DNA of 64,000 nt from Desulfosporosinus shakirovi (lineage in GTDB: Bacteria; Bacillota; Desulfitobacteriia; Desulfitobacteriales; Desulfitobacteriaceae). The stretch covers positions 1 through 64,000 of the forward strand of contig NZ_JAJDOO010000022.1 in the NCBI RefSeq assembly GCF_020595055.1, read 5' to 3'. The notes below the pieces were generated by a model. The model searched no databases. It saw only the letters and a program-made list of their open reading frames with translations, and had not been told where the DNA came from. Position 1 is the first letter of the stretch. Each line of letters opens with the position of its first letter. Below are positions 51,151-59,905 of the stretch, piece by piece. Made by a program: the position numbers and the translations under genes.

Positions 51151-52005
51151 ATGCATAAACTAAAAGTTTTCTTCGAAATGATTAAATTTGAACATACAAT
51201 TTTTGCGCTGCCCTTTGCTTACTTAGGGGCCTTTTTGGCAGCGGAAGGTATTCCTTCTGCTATGAAGCTTTTGTGGATAACGCTGGCTATGGTAGGGGCT
51301 CGAACAGCCGCAATGTCTTTGAATCGGTTGGTTGATCGGCATATTGATGCGCGTAATCCTCGGACGGCCCAGAGAGCACTGCCCGCGGGCCAGCTTAGAG
51401 TAGATGAGGTTTACCTATATGTTGTATTGTCATTTCTGCTTCTGGGTATTTCTGCGTATCAACTTAATTTACTGGCACTGTACTTGATGCCGATCGCTGT
51501 CTTTTTTCTGGTTTTATATTCTTATACTAAACGGTTTACTTGGGCCTGCCATTTAGTATTAGGAATTTCACTGGGCTTAGCTCCAGCAGGAGCTTGGATC
51601 GGGATAACCGGTCATTGGGCTCTGGCGCCTGTTCTCTTAGGGTTGGGAGTCATGACCTGGGTGGCAGGTTTTGATGTGGTTTATGCCTGTCAAGATGTGG
51701 AGTTTGACCGCAAGGAAGGACTGCACTCTATTCCGGCGGTTTTTGGATTACAGAGAGGGTTAGAGATTTCAGCATTTCTGCATACCATCGCACCGCTGCT
51801 TTTTATCGCTGTCGGAGTGGTAATGTCGTTGAGCTGGCTCTATTATGCGGGGGTCGCCATGGCTGTCGTATTGCTTTTTCGTCAACATCGTCTTGTCTCG
51901 GCAGACGATTTCTCAAAAATCGGAGTTGCTTTTTTCAACCTTAACGGTTACTTAAGCATCTTGCTTTTTGTTTTCTCCGTTTTGGATATAATCTTATTGA
52001 GCTGA
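51151..52005 (+). CDS. mqnP: UbiA-family prenyltransferase, menaquinone type (MqnP-like)
   Basis: A 284-residue membrane protein with about eight or nine helices. The first aspartate motif is NRLVDRHIDARNPRT (D-x3-D), and the second, DVVYACQDVEFDRKEGLHSI, is typical of 4-hydroxybenzoate-type prenyltransferases. It attaches a polyprenyl chain to an aromatic acid. In futalosine-route menaquinone synthesis the homologous enzyme prenylates 1,4-dihydroxy-6-naphthoate, and the neighbours (MqnC, MqnE-like) fit that reading rather than ubiquinone. It starts at ATG 51151, closely after the HepS-like gene and 19 bases before the MqnE-like gene, so they share an operon. Confidence 0.82.
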   Translation: MHKLKVFFEMIKFEHTIFALPFAYLGAFLAAEGIPSAMKLLWITLAMVGARTAAMSLNRLVDRHIDARNPRTAQRALPAGQLRVDEVYLYVVLSFLLLGISAYQLNLLALYLMPIAVFFLVLYSYTKRFTWACHLVLGISLGLAPAGAWIGITGHWALAPVLLGLGVMTWVAGFDVVYACQDVEFDRKEGLHSIPAVFGLQRGLEISAFLHTIAPLLFIAVGVVMSLSWLYYAGVAMAVVLLFRQHRLVSADDFSKIGVAFFNLNGYLSILLFVFSVLDIILLS

Positions 52006-52024
52006 AATAAAGGAGGGGTAGGTT

Positions 52025-52717
52025 ATGCCCTCGTTGTACGCGCAAAGCGAACTTTGGGAGCTGATCCTCAAAGTTGAAGAGGGTCAACGATTGAACTTTG
52101 ATGAAGGCTTACGCCTGATCAACAGTCAAGAGATTTTGACACTTGGATATATGGCCAATCTCATACGCGAACGTAAAAATGGCAACCAAACCTATTTCAT
52201 TGTCAATCGTCCTATTGATTATAGGGATATCTGTGCTTCGTTTGAAGAAAATGAAAACCGCTCTAACGCAATGATGGTCTACGGTAAAAAAAACCAAGAG
52301 GAATTAATTAAGAGTTTATTAGAACTGCGAACACTTCAAGACCAGACCAAAGAATTTTTAAGCTTTAGCCCAATTCCTTTTTATTCGAAAACTGCGAAAT
52401 TGGAAGGAACTATGGGTGTCGGAAATACAACAGGGTATGAAGATCTGAAGATGCTAACGATTTCGAGGATTCTGCTGGATAATTTTGATCATATTAAAGC
52501 TTTTTGGATGATGTTAGGTCCCAAATTGGCACAAGTTTCATTAACTTTTGGAGTAGATGATTTAGACGGTACCGTTACTGAAGACCGAAGTACTTCTATG
52601 ACCGGAGAAAGGTCGGATCACAGTCTGAGTAAGGGTGCCTTGATCCAACTCATTCAAAAGGCAGGGCGAGATGCCGTGGAGCGGGATACTCTCTATCGGG
52701 TCTGCAAGACCGGCTAA
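52025..52717 (+). CDS. MqnE-like protein lacking the radical SAM core
   Basis: A 230-residue intact frame with a strong AAAGGAGGGG site before ATG 52025. Its first ~70 residues (ILKVEEGQRLNFDEGLRLIN...IVNRPIDYRDIC) align with the N-terminus of aminofutalosine synthase MqnE or its paralogue MqnC. The C-terminal ~130 residues (ELRTLQDQTKEF, SRILLDNFDHIKAFWMMLG, VTLTFGVDDLDGT-type end, QKAGRDAVERDTLYRV) align with the MqnE C-terminus. The intervening segment with C-x3-C-x2-C and the SAM-binding barrel, ~125 residues of the normal ~360, is missing. Where the cysteines should be is ICASFEENEN. It cannot be a radical SAM enzyme, yet it has no stop or frameshift and is flanked by functional genes. 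Confidence 0.75.
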   Translation: MPSLYAQSELWELILKVEEGQRLNFDEGLRLINSQEILTLGYMANLIRERKNGNQTYFIVNRPIDYRDICASFEENENRSNAMMVYGKKNQEELIKSLLELRTLQDQTKEFLSFSPIPFYSKTAKLEGTMGVGNTTGYEDLKMLTISRILLDNFDHIKAFWMMLGPKLAQVSLTFGVDDLDGTVTEDRSTSMTGERSDHSLSKGALIQLIQKAGRDAVERDTLYRVCKTG

Positions 52718-52738
52718 GCTGGGAAGGAGGAGAAGCGC

Positions 52739-53821
52739 ATGCAAACGGAACCCTTGAAAATTATTGAAAAACGTTTGGCTGGTGAACGGTTGTCCGTAGC
52801 AGATGGAATTGCATTGTTGCAAAATGCCGATCTTCTTTCTTTGGGACAAGGAGCAAATTTCCTCCGAGGTCAGATGCATCCCCAAAAAGTGGTGACATTT
52901 GTTATTGATCGAAACATTAACTATACAAATATTTGTTCCTGTCAATGTAAATTTTGTGCTTTTTATTGTAAACAGGGAGATCCTAAAGGATATATTTTGT
53001 CACAGGATGAATTACATGCTAAAATTGAAGAAACTATTGCAGTCGGGGGAACTCAGCTCTTAATTCAAGGAGGACTGCATCCTGATTTGAATTTAGAGTA
53101 CTTCGAAAACCTGTTGCGTGATATTAAAGCCCATTATCCCATTCACATTCACTCATTTAGCCCTCCTGAAATATGGGACCTTGCGAATAAATCTGAATTG
53201 CCAATTGAGGAAGTTATTATTCGCCTTCGAAACGCAGGGCTGGATTCCATTCCCGGGGGAGGAGCAGAAATCCTGGATGATCGTGTACGACATCTGATTA
53301 GCCCTAATAAGATTGGTTGGCAAAAATGGATGGACGTCATGACCACGGCACACAAGCTTGGGATGAAAACCACTGCGACGATGATGTTTGGACACGTCGA
53401 AACCTTTGAAGAACGAATTTTACATATGGTACGTGTTCGGGAAGCCCAGGACCAAACGGGTGGGTTTACTGCGTTTATCCCTTGGAGTTTTGCTCCTTCA
53501 AACACTTTATTGGGTGGAGAGAGCAGTACAGGGGTAGAATATCTTAGGACACTGGCAGTAGCACGTTTGATGCTGGATAATGTACCCAATATCCAAGCGT
53601 CATGGGTGACTCAAGGCGCTAAGATGGCTCAGATTGCCTTGAGTTTCGGGGCTAACGATTTTGGCAGCACTATGTTAGAGGAAAATGTGGTTCGAGCAGC
53701 CGGCGTGCAGACGCGTGTCCCGTTACAGGAAATTATTCGGTGTATTGAAGATGCCGGTTTCCAAGCTGTGCAACGTAATACGCACTACGAATCCCTAAAG
53801 GTGTACAGGAAGGAAGTGTAG
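52739..53821 (+). CDS. mqnC: cyclic dehypoxanthine futalosine synthase
   Basis: A 360-residue radical SAM enzyme, catalysing cyclisation of dehypoxanthine futalosine in menaquinone synthesis. The [4Fe-4S]/SAM motif is NICSCQCKFCAFYC, with Cys66, Cys70 and Cys73. The later GGTQLLIQGGLHPDL, HSFSPPEI and GAEILDDRVR stretches are family markers. The start is ATG 52739 behind AAGGAGGAG. It is immediately downstream of the core-less MqnE-like gene, so this window has MqnC but not a functional MqnE, MqnA, MqnB or MqnD; those must lie elsewhere. Confidence 0.93.
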   Translation: MQTEPLKIIEKRLAGERLSVADGIALLQNADLLSLGQGANFLRGQMHPQKVVTFVIDRNINYTNICSCQCKFCAFYCKQGDPKGYILSQDELHAKIEETIAVGGTQLLIQGGLHPDLNLEYFENLLRDIKAHYPIHIHSFSPPEIWDLANKSELPIEEVIIRLRNAGLDSIPGGGAEILDDRVRHLISPNKIGWQKWMDVMTTAHKLGMKTTATMMFGHVETFEERILHMVRVREAQDQTGGFTAFIPWSFAPSNTLLGGESSTGVEYLRTLAVARLMLDNVPNIQASWVTQGAKMAQIALSFGANDFGSTMLEENVVRAAGVQTRVPLQEIIRCIEDAGFQAVQRNTHYESLKVYRKEV

Positions 53822-53825
53822 GAGG

Positions 53826-54593
53826 ATGCGCAGGCGCAAGCGACAGCTTAGTGAGGCGAATTTGCCTTTATTGGAACATCTGAAAGCCTTACGTAAAGTG
53901 CTGATTATATCTGCCTATGCAATATTATTAGGTACTGTTATCGGCTGGTTTTTCAGTGATCGTGCCTTTGCCTATCTTGCAGATCCGATAATCAAACTAC
54001 AAGAAATTACGTTCATAACGACAACGCCCTTGGAGCCAATGTTAGTCAAAGTCAAAGTTTCCATGCTCATTGGGGTAGTTCTGGCTCTACCTTTGGTATT
54101 CTGGCAAATTTGGAGTTTCGTCCTGCCGGCTTTAAAGCAAAATGAACGGAAATACTTATATCTTATTTTTCCCAGCTCAGTACTCCTATTTCTCAGCGGA
54201 GTTGGGTTGTGTTTTTTCGTAGTATTGCCGATTGGGCTTAAGTTCTTGCTTTTTGTAGGTGGGGATGCCGTAACTTCGTATACCCCATTGCTGACCAAGA
54301 CCTCCTACATTGGTTTTCTTATGACGATGTTTTTAACCTTTGGGTTAGTTTTTCAACTTCCCATTGTCTTGTTAGTTTTAATTAGATTAGGTGTATTAAC
54401 ACCTCAGATGTTAGCTGCCAAAAGACGTTGGGCGATCCTCACGATTGTCATTTTGGCGGTTGTTGTTTCGCCAACTCCAGATTTACTGACCCAACTCCTC
54501 ATGGCTGGGCCAATGTATCTCCTCTATGAAATGAGCATCTGGCTAGGGTATCTTGTTGCTCGCAGCAGAGAAAAAGAGCTAGCATTAAAGTAA
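53826..54593 (+). CDS. tatC: twin-arginine translocase subunit TatC
   Basis: A 255-residue, six-helix membrane protein. It has the cytoplasmic-side N-terminal LLEHLKALRKVLI (signal-peptide receptor region) and VVSPTPDLLTQLLMAGPMYLLYE at the end (conserved T-P-D and P). It is the receptor/channel core for folded proteins bearing an RR signal, for example cofactor-containing oxidoreductases. It starts at ATG 53826 with an adjacent GGAGG, 4 bases after mqnC. tatB follows 12 bases later. Confidence 0.93.
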   Translation: MRRRKRQLSEANLPLLEHLKALRKVLIISAYAILLGTVIGWFFSDRAFAYLADPIIKLQEITFITTTPLEPMLVKVKVSMLIGVVLALPLVFWQIWSFVLPALKQNERKYLYLIFPSSVLLFLSGVGLCFFVVLPIGLKFLLFVGGDAVTSYTPLLTKTSYIGFLMTMFLTFGLVFQLPIVLLVLIRLGVLTPQMLAAKRRWAILTIVILAVVVSPTPDLLTQLLMAGPMYLLYEMSIWLGYLVARSREKELALK

Positions 54594-54605
54594 GGGGGGC
54601 AAAAC

Positions 54606-54968
54606 ATGGGTTTAAGTGAGATCCTCTTGATTTTGGTTGTTGTACTAATTCTGTTTGGACCTGAAGACCTGCCGGTTATCGCTCGATCGATTGGTAAACT
54701 TGTTTTTGAAATTCGTAAAGCAACTAATGAATTAACTAAAGAATTCCAAAGTACAATAAATACACCCAGCAATATTATTAATAAAGCTTTTGAACAAACC
54801 ACTGCGCCACGTGCTTCCGAAAAGGATACAGCCGCATCCCAAAGCGGGGCGGAGAATCCTGAATCAGAGGAAGAACTTCTGACCTACGAGGATGAAATCC
54901 CGAAGGACCCACTGGCGGAACTGCCATTAGATATGGTATCTTATGAAGAAAAGGGTGCGAGCAGGTGA
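54606..54968 (+). CDS. tatB: TatA/TatB-family translocase subunit
   Basis: A 120-residue protein with a single N-terminal helix (MGLSEILLILVVVLILFGPE) followed by the Phe-Gly-Pro hinge, an amphipathic helix (LPVIARSIGKLVFEIRKATN) and a long acidic tail. TatA and TatB are hard to tell apart in Firmicutes; the Glu near the start and the long charged tail favour TatB. It has a Shine-Dalgarno AAGGGGGG and starts 12 bases after tatC. The stop lies just before the hepT-like start. Confidence 0.85.
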   Translation: MGLSEILLILVVVLILFGPEDLPVIARSIGKLVFEIRKATNELTKEFQSTINTPSNIINKAFEQTTAPRASEKDTAASQSGAENPESEEELLTYEDEIPKDPLAELPLDMVSYEEKGASR

Positions 54969-54975
54969 ATCGGTT

Positions 54976-55944
54976 TTGAAACAACTCTGGCTCTTCAATC
55001 AGATAAATTCAGATTTACAACGGGTTGAAAAAGAACTGACTAAATTTGTGGAGACGGGTTATCCGATTCTCCAAGATTCTGCTGTCCATTTATTGGCTGC
55101 CGGCGGTAAGCGATTACGCCCTGCATTTACGCTCTTAGCCGGCAAATTTTATGGCTATCCGTTGGAAAAAATAATGCCAGTTGCGATGGCTTTAGAACTT
55201 ATTCATATGTCTTCCCTTGTTCATGATGATGTCGTAGATGCGTCAATGACCAGAAGAGGGCGGGCGACGGTCAAAGCGAAATGGGGCAATGTCGTTTCGG
55301 TGGAAACGGGTGATTATCTATTGGCAAAATCACTGATGCTCATCTCGAAGATTGATCATCCAGAGGTGGCACGCATTTTAGCGGAAATCAGTGTTGAAAT
55401 GTGCCAAGGAGAGATTCAGCAGATTAAATGTTCCTTCGACGTAGAGCAAACTCTAAAACAATACTATTACCGTATTAAACGTAAAACCGCCTTATTGATC
55501 TCTGCCTGTTGCAGATTGGGAGCTTTGGTTTCGGGAGCCCCTAAACGACAAGTATGGGCCTTGGGGGCTTACGGTCACTCTCTTGGAATGGCCTTTCAGA
55601 TTGTCGATGATGTTTTAGATATTACTGCTAAGGCCTCAGAATTCGGGAAACCAATTGGGGGGGATTTGCGTCAGGGCATAATGACTTTACCTATGATTCT
55701 TGCCCTAAATTCTTCACAGGAGTCTTCCGGGTTAAAGTCTTTACTCAAGAAAATGGATAAGACGGATGATGAAGTAGGGGAAACTATAGACCTTATTAAA
55801 TCCACCGGGGCGATTGATCAGTCAATGCAGCTTGTGGATTTATATATTGAGAAGGCTAAAAAACATCTGCAGGAACTGCCTAAGATTCCTACGCGTAAAG
55901 CGTTGGAAGAGCTGGCAGAATTCATTCGGACCCGTAAGTTTTAG
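54976..55944 (+). CDS. hepT: polyprenyl diphosphate synthase, catalytic subunit (HepT-like)
   Basis: About 322 residues from TTG 54976, which has CAGGTGA seven bases upstream; an in-frame ATG at 54943 would overlap tatB. The two aspartate motifs are present: HDDVVDASMTRRG (first DDxxD) and QIVDDVLDIT (second), with the basic GGKRLRPAF before them. It condenses isopentenyl units onto an allylic primer to make the side chain of menaquinone. The HepS-like gene at the start of the operon suggests it works as a two-component heptaprenyl synthase. A hairpin terminator follows. Confidence 0.9.
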   Translation: MKQLWLFNQINSDLQRVEKELTKFVETGYPILQDSAVHLLAAGGKRLRPAFTLLAGKFYGYPLEKIMPVAMALELIHMSSLVHDDVVDASMTRRGRATVKAKWGNVVSVETGDYLLAKSLMLISKIDHPEVARILAEISVEMCQGEIQQIKCSFDVEQTLKQYYYRIKRKTALLISACCRLGALVSGAPKRQVWALGAYGHSLGMAFQIVDDVLDITAKASEFGKPIGGDLRQGIMTLPMILALNSSQESSGLKSLLKKMDKTDDEVGETIDLIKSTGAIDQSMQLVDLYIEKAKKHLQELPKIPTRKALEELAEFIRTRKF

Positions 55945-55964
55945 AAAAAACCACAAGTATAAGC

Positions 55965-56009
55965 AAATTGATCAAGCCCTGCAGTTCGTCTGCGGGGCTT
56001 GATCAATTT
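55965..56009 (+). terminator. terminator of the menaquinone/Tat operon
   Basis: AAATTGATCAAGCCC (55965-55979) pairs with GGGGCTTGATCAATTT (55994-56009) and the adjacent bases. The stem is long; the T run is short. Confidence 0.75.
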
Positions 56010-56050
56010 ACAAGTAAGTTTCAACCATATAATAGGCGAAAGGCCCGTTA

Positions 56051-56108
56051 ATACAGACATTGTCAATTAAAAATGAATGCATTCATTTTTAATTGACAAT
56101 GTCTGTAT
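56051..56108. repeat. 58-bp perfect palindrome upstream of the TetR gene
   Basis: ATACAGACATTGTCAATTAA begins the left arm (29 bases, 56051-56079), and the right arm (56080-56108) is its exact reverse complement, with no loop. The centre reads TGAATGCATTCA, a classic TetR-type operator core. Such a loop-free perfect palindrome is rare and would extrude as a cruciform. Confidence 0.85.
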
Positions 56109-56121
56109 CTGCAAATATAAT

Positions 56122-56141
56122 AAAGTGAATCAATTCACTTT
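56122..56141. promoter_or_regulatory. second TetR-type operator
   Basis: AAAGTGAATCAATTCACTTT is a 20-base dyad (nine-base arms, two-base centre) sharing the GTGAAT/ATTCAC arms with the palindrome core. It lies ~70 bases before the TetR start, consistent with autoregulation. Confidence 0.6.
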
Positions 56142-56212
56142 TTATCATATTGTAGTGGATACTGTATGTATGTGAACATTCATAAACGGGTTAAATCTCT
56201 GGGGGGATAAAA

Positions 56213-56818
56213 ATGTTGCAGGAACTAAGCAGGCGCGAGAGAAAGAAAATTCAGACCAAAAAGACGATTGCAGGAATCGCTTTAAAATTATTTTTCAGCA
56301 AAGGGCTGAACGAAACCACAGTCGCGGAAATAATGGAGAGAGCAGCTCTTGGAACGGGCACTTTTTATAATTACTTTGAATCTAAGGAAGCTATATTAAA
56401 ATACTGCCTTGCTGAAAGAATAGAGAATGCTAAACAAACTTGTGAAGATATAAAGACATCATCTTTAAACGCAACCCAAAAATTATCCCAAATGCTTCAA
56501 GCTGTAGGAAAAACTCATGAGGAAAACCAGTTACTGATAAGTTTATATATGAAATTTTACCATAATCCCGATAAAGGTGAGAAGAAGGCACCTCATGGGG
56601 AATGGTTCAAGGAGATTCTATCCACTATCATTACAGAAGGACAAGTCAAAAATGAGTTCAGAAAAGACATTCCACCCGAAATAATCATTGAGATGTTCTC
56701 TGGTATTCTTCAGTCCACAATGAGTAGTAAGCTGGAATTTTCCTTTATAGCTAATATCAATTATAAACATTCTTTGCTCTTAGAGGGTGTTATTAAGCGG
56801 AACGATGGCGAGGGGTGA
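56213..56818 (+). CDS. TetR/AcrR-family transcriptional regulator
   Basis: 201 residues. The N-terminal TetR HTH is typical: RERKKIQTKKTIAGIALKLF, then TTVAEIMERAALGTGTFYNY (recognition helix, Y-N/H-Y/F end). The C-terminal ligand domain is divergent. It starts at ATG 56213 behind GGGGGGAT. The palindromes 56051-56141 are its probable operators. No transporter or enzyme gene is adjacent in the same orientation except the cytochrome c genes 100 bases on, which have their own TATAAT (56846-56851), so the regulated target is unclear. The inducer is unknown. Confidence 0.85.
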   Translation: MLQELSRRERKKIQTKKTIAGIALKLFFSKGLNETTVAEIMERAALGTGTFYNYFESKEAILKYCLAERIENAKQTCEDIKTSSLNATQKLSQMLQAVGKTHEENQLLISLYMKFYHNPDKGEKKAPHGEWFKEILSTIITEGQVKNEFRKDIPPEIIIEMFSGILQSTMSSKLEFSFIANINYKHSLLLEGVIKRNDGEG

Positions 56819-56923
56819 TAACTTCATATCCATCATTTTTTGGGGTATAATAAAAAACGTATGAAGCATTTGCTTGATTTTCCATAATAATGAAAATGAC
56901 ATGGCTAGAGAAGGGGCGATTTA

Positions 56924-58228
56924 GTGAAAGAACAACGCGAGGGCATTGTAGAGTATATATGGCGCGTGTTCAGCTCAATGAAATTAGGGCTGATATTATT
57001 AGGTTTAGTAGCTCTTGTTTCAGGAGTGGGAACTGTTTTTCCTCAAGCGAACTTGGACCCGGGGAAGGCCAAAGAAGTAGGTGAGATCTGGCAAACTCTT
57101 GGGTTTACACAAATTTACAGTACTGTTTGGTTTCGTTTATTAATGGGTTTACTTTGCATCAATTTAGTAGTTTGCAGTATCCAACGTTTTCAGGGAATTT
57201 ATAATCGAACCTTCGCCCTTAAGCCGCCTGTGAGTGTTTCAAACGTGTTTAGCAAGATTAAAGCGAAATTAGCCGGAGAAAGCGAACCTCTCAAGATTTC
57301 TGTTCAAGATGTACTAAAGCGAAATGGATTTAAACTTACAATCAATTCAGGAGACAATGGTTGGAGTTTTATAGCGATTAAACGGCGACTGGGAAACTGG
57401 GGATCACTTATTTCTCATATTTCATTTGTTGTTTTAGTCATCGGGGCGATCTTAGGAACAACCATGGGTTTTAAGGGCTTTATGATGAGCAGTGCAGGGT
57501 CAACTGTACCTATAAATTCGATTAGTGTATCCAAGGGAAGAATTAATCAAGATTTTAGTGTCCGTATCTATTCAGCCGAGGACCGCTTTTTGCCTAATGG
57601 AGAACGAGATAATTGGTATACAGATATGGGGATTATTGAAAACGGAACTGAAGTGCTCCGTAAGACAATCTCGGTAAATCATCCGCTTACATATAGAGGG
57701 GTAACATTCTATCAATCAAGTTTTGCTAACGGAGCCAGCCTGACGGTTGACCTGAAGGATCAAAAGCTCCCAATTGTTTTGCAAGACCACGGCGGGAATT
57801 ACTTTCAAGCACCGGGAACCGAACTCTATCTTATCGCCGCTGCAATTAAGAGTGATCCCCAAAAGCCAATTATGCTTTATCAAGTCTATAGAGGGAAAGG
57901 TGTTCAACCTGTACAAACGGGGCAAATTAATGCAGGGGAAACTATTGACGTTCAAGGTGAATATAAGTTAACCCTCGAGGCCAATGCTGGTTTTACTGGA
58001 TTGCAAGTAAAACAAGACCCAGGCGTAATGGTCGTTTGGCTCGGATGCGCCTTGTTGCTGTTAGGACTGTTCTTATCATTCTATTGGCGTTCAATGGTTG
58101 TCCTGGGAGTTTTCGAATCTGGACAGGGAACAGAGGGAGAACTGACAATGGGGACGATGGCGGGTAAAGTTACGGGTGGGGTTCAGGAAGAGTTTGATCG
58201 TTTGATTCATGACATTCAAGCAAAATAA
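56924..58228 (+). CDS. resB: cytochrome c biogenesis protein ResB (Ccs1)
   Basis: A 434-residue system II cytochrome c assembly protein: three N-terminal helices (~20-190, including KLGLILLGLVALVSGVGTVF and LINLVVCSIQRF-type), a large extracytoplasmic domain, and a final helix near residue 365. Conserved PLTYRGVTFYQSSF lies in the outer domain. It works with CcsA/ResC to bring heme to apocytochrome c on the outside of the membrane. The GTG start at 56924 has AGAAGGGG upstream. A TATAAT at 56846-56851 is its likely -10. The ccsA gene follows. Confidence 0.9.
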   Translation: MKEQREGIVEYIWRVFSSMKLGLILLGLVALVSGVGTVFPQANLDPGKAKEVGEIWQTLGFTQIYSTVWFRLLMGLLCINLVVCSIQRFQGIYNRTFALKPPVSVSNVFSKIKAKLAGESEPLKISVQDVLKRNGFKLTINSGDNGWSFIAIKRRLGNWGSLISHISFVVLVIGAILGTTMGFKGFMMSSAGSTVPINSISVSKGRINQDFSVRIYSAEDRFLPNGERDNWYTDMGIIENGTEVLRKTISVNHPLTYRGVTFYQSSFANGASLTVDLKDQKLPIVLQDHGGNYFQAPGTELYLIAAAIKSDPQKPIMLYQVYRGKGVQPVQTGQINAGETIDVQGEYKLTLEANAGFTGLQVKQDPGVMVVWLGCALLLLGLFLSFYWRSMVVLGVFESGQGTEGELTMGTMAGKVTGGVQEEFDRLIHDIQAK

Positions 58229-58285
58229 CTCAACATAAAGCCTGACTGTCTAAAGATTAGTACAGAAAAAGGGAGGATATGCACC

Positions 58286-59167
58286 GTGGATCAGGGATTG
58301 CAAAACCTTGAAACTTCATCATTTTATGTTATGTTAATGGCCTATACTCTTTGTATGTTCTTTCATTGGGCTTGGATAGGCACAAAAAAAGAACTAATGG
58401 GCCGATTTGCAACATATCTTTCAATTGTTGGCTTAGTCGCTAACACTGCGGCTATCATTTTGCGTATGATTATTGCGGGTCGTCCGCCGCTTTCCAATTC
58501 CTATGAGTTTTTGTTGGCGTTTATCTGGGGGATAATATTTGTTTATCTGTTTATAGAGTATCGCTATAAGCTCAGGTCTCTCGGCGCTTTTGTCATGCCC
58601 ATCGCTTTCTTAATCTTGATGTTTATTATCATGAGCATGGGACCGGAGGAGAGAATTGCCCAGGCAATTCCACCGGCACTTAAAAGTAAGTGGCTAACCT
58701 TTCACGTAGTAACAGCCATGTTTTCCTATGGTGCTTTTGCCACATCCTTCGGATTAGGAATCATGTATTTGTTGAAAATAGGGGAAGAGGGCAAAGGGAA
58801 AAAATCTAATCCACATGGAATAATTTCGCGTTTCCCTGCCTTAGACATAATCGATGAGCTGTCCTATAAGGTCATTGGATTTGCCTTTCCACTGCTGACT
58901 CTTTGCATTATTACAGGTGCGATTTGGGCAAATTATGCTTGGGGTACATATTGGTCATGGGACCCTAAAGAGACGTGGTCGTTAATCACTTGGATTATCT
59001 ATGCGGCGTACTTACATGCCAGGTTGATGTATGGCTGGAAAGGGAAACGGGCGGCCTGGATGACGATATTTGGCTTTGCTGCAGTGTTGTTCACGTTCTT
59101 TGGTGTAAACTACTTTTTGCCGGGGTTGCATTCTTACGCGATTAGTCAACCTAATATACTTGTATAA
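58286..59167 (+). CDS. ccsA: cytochrome c biogenesis protein CcsA (ResC)
   Basis: A 293-residue membrane protein with eight helices. The heme-handling WWD motif reads WGTYWSWDPKETWSLITW. It is flanked by the histidines of the TM segments (FHWAWIG, LTFHVVTAMFSYG-type, and HSYAISQ region), as known for CcsA. It exports heme and delivers it with ResB to apocytochromes. The GTG start at 58286 lies behind GGGAGGA, 57 bases after resB. The tetrapyrrole genes that supply the heme follow after 100 bases. Confidence 0.92.
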   Translation: MDQGLQNLETSSFYVMLMAYTLCMFFHWAWIGTKKELMGRFATYLSIVGLVANTAAIILRMIIAGRPPLSNSYEFLLAFIWGIIFVYLFIEYRYKLRSLGAFVMPIAFLILMFIIMSMGPEERIAQAIPPALKSKWLTFHVVTAMFSYGAFATSFGLGIMYLLKIGEEGKGKKSNPHGIISRFPALDIIDELSYKVIGFAFPLLTLCIITGAIWANYAWGTYWSWDPKETWSLITWIIYAAYLHARLMYGWKGKRAAWMTIFGFAAVLFTFFGVNYFLPGLHSYAISQPNILV

Positions 59168-59266
59168 GACAATTGATAATTCGAGAATCCATGAGTTTAG
59201 AAGGAAATATGTCCAAATAGAACGAATTTAAATTCAGGAGAAAAGTGGAGAAGGTGACTATTGTTT

Positions 59267-59905
59267 ATGTCGCAGTATTATCCTATATTCATAGACTTAA
59301 ATGCTCTGCCGGTTTTGGTCGTTGGTGGAGGAAATGTAGCATTAAGGAAAGTTCAAACCCTTTTGCACCATGGATCTTTGGTGCAAGTTATCTCTCCCCG
59401 TCTTGTCCCTGAGTTACGGGAGCTGATTGATGGAAAATCATGTTTTTGGGTAGAAAAAGAATATTCATCTGACGATATTCAAGATGCCAGGCTTGTTTTT
59501 TCATGTACAGAAATCGAGGAAGTTAACGCGCAAGTCTCTCAGGATGCTAAAGTTCATTATCGCCTGGTGAATGTTGTTGATGATCCAGAGAAATGCAGTT
59601 TTATAGTACCTTCCATTATGGAACAAGGAGATCTGAAGATTGCAGTATCGACTGGAGGAAGCAGCCCTATTGTAGCTCGACAAGTGCGAGCAGAGTTAGA
59701 AGATTTGTACGGTCATGAAATGGCTGAATATCTAACATTGCTTAAAAGTTGGAGAAATAGAGCTAAGTCTGACTTACCACCGGAAAAGCGAAGTGTTTTT
59801 TGGAATCGTGCTACAGACGGAGAAGTTAGAACCCTTATTAAAGCTCAACGCTTAACCGAAGCGAAAGGAGTGTTAGAAAAATGTTTCCTGTCGCTATCGG
59901 ATTAA
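59267..59905 (+). CDS. precorrin-2 dehydrogenase/sirohydrochlorin ferrochelatase-type protein (SirC/CysG-N)
   Basis: About 212 residues. The N-terminal Rossmann domain begins VLVVGGGNVALRKVQTLL (NAD site), followed by the middle ARLVFSCTEI segment and IAVSTGGSSPIVARQVRAEL. This is the CysG N-terminal/SirC/Met8 family, which oxidises precorrin-2 to sirohydrochlorin and may insert iron. The ATG at 59267 is preferred over the in-frame TTG at 59261, both behind GAAGGTGA. The gene overlaps hemA by 25 bases. Chelatase activity cannot be decided. Confidence 0.85.
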   Translation: MSQYYPIFIDLNALPVLVVGGGNVALRKVQTLLHHGSLVQVISPRLVPELRELIDGKSCFWVEKEYSSDDIQDARLVFSCTEIEEVNAQVSQDAKVHYRLVNVVDDPEKCSFIVPSIMEQGDLKIAVSTGGSSPIVARQVRAELEDLYGHEMAEYLTLLKSWRNRAKSDLPPEKRSVFWNRATDGEVRTLIKAQRLTEAKGVLEKCFLSLSD

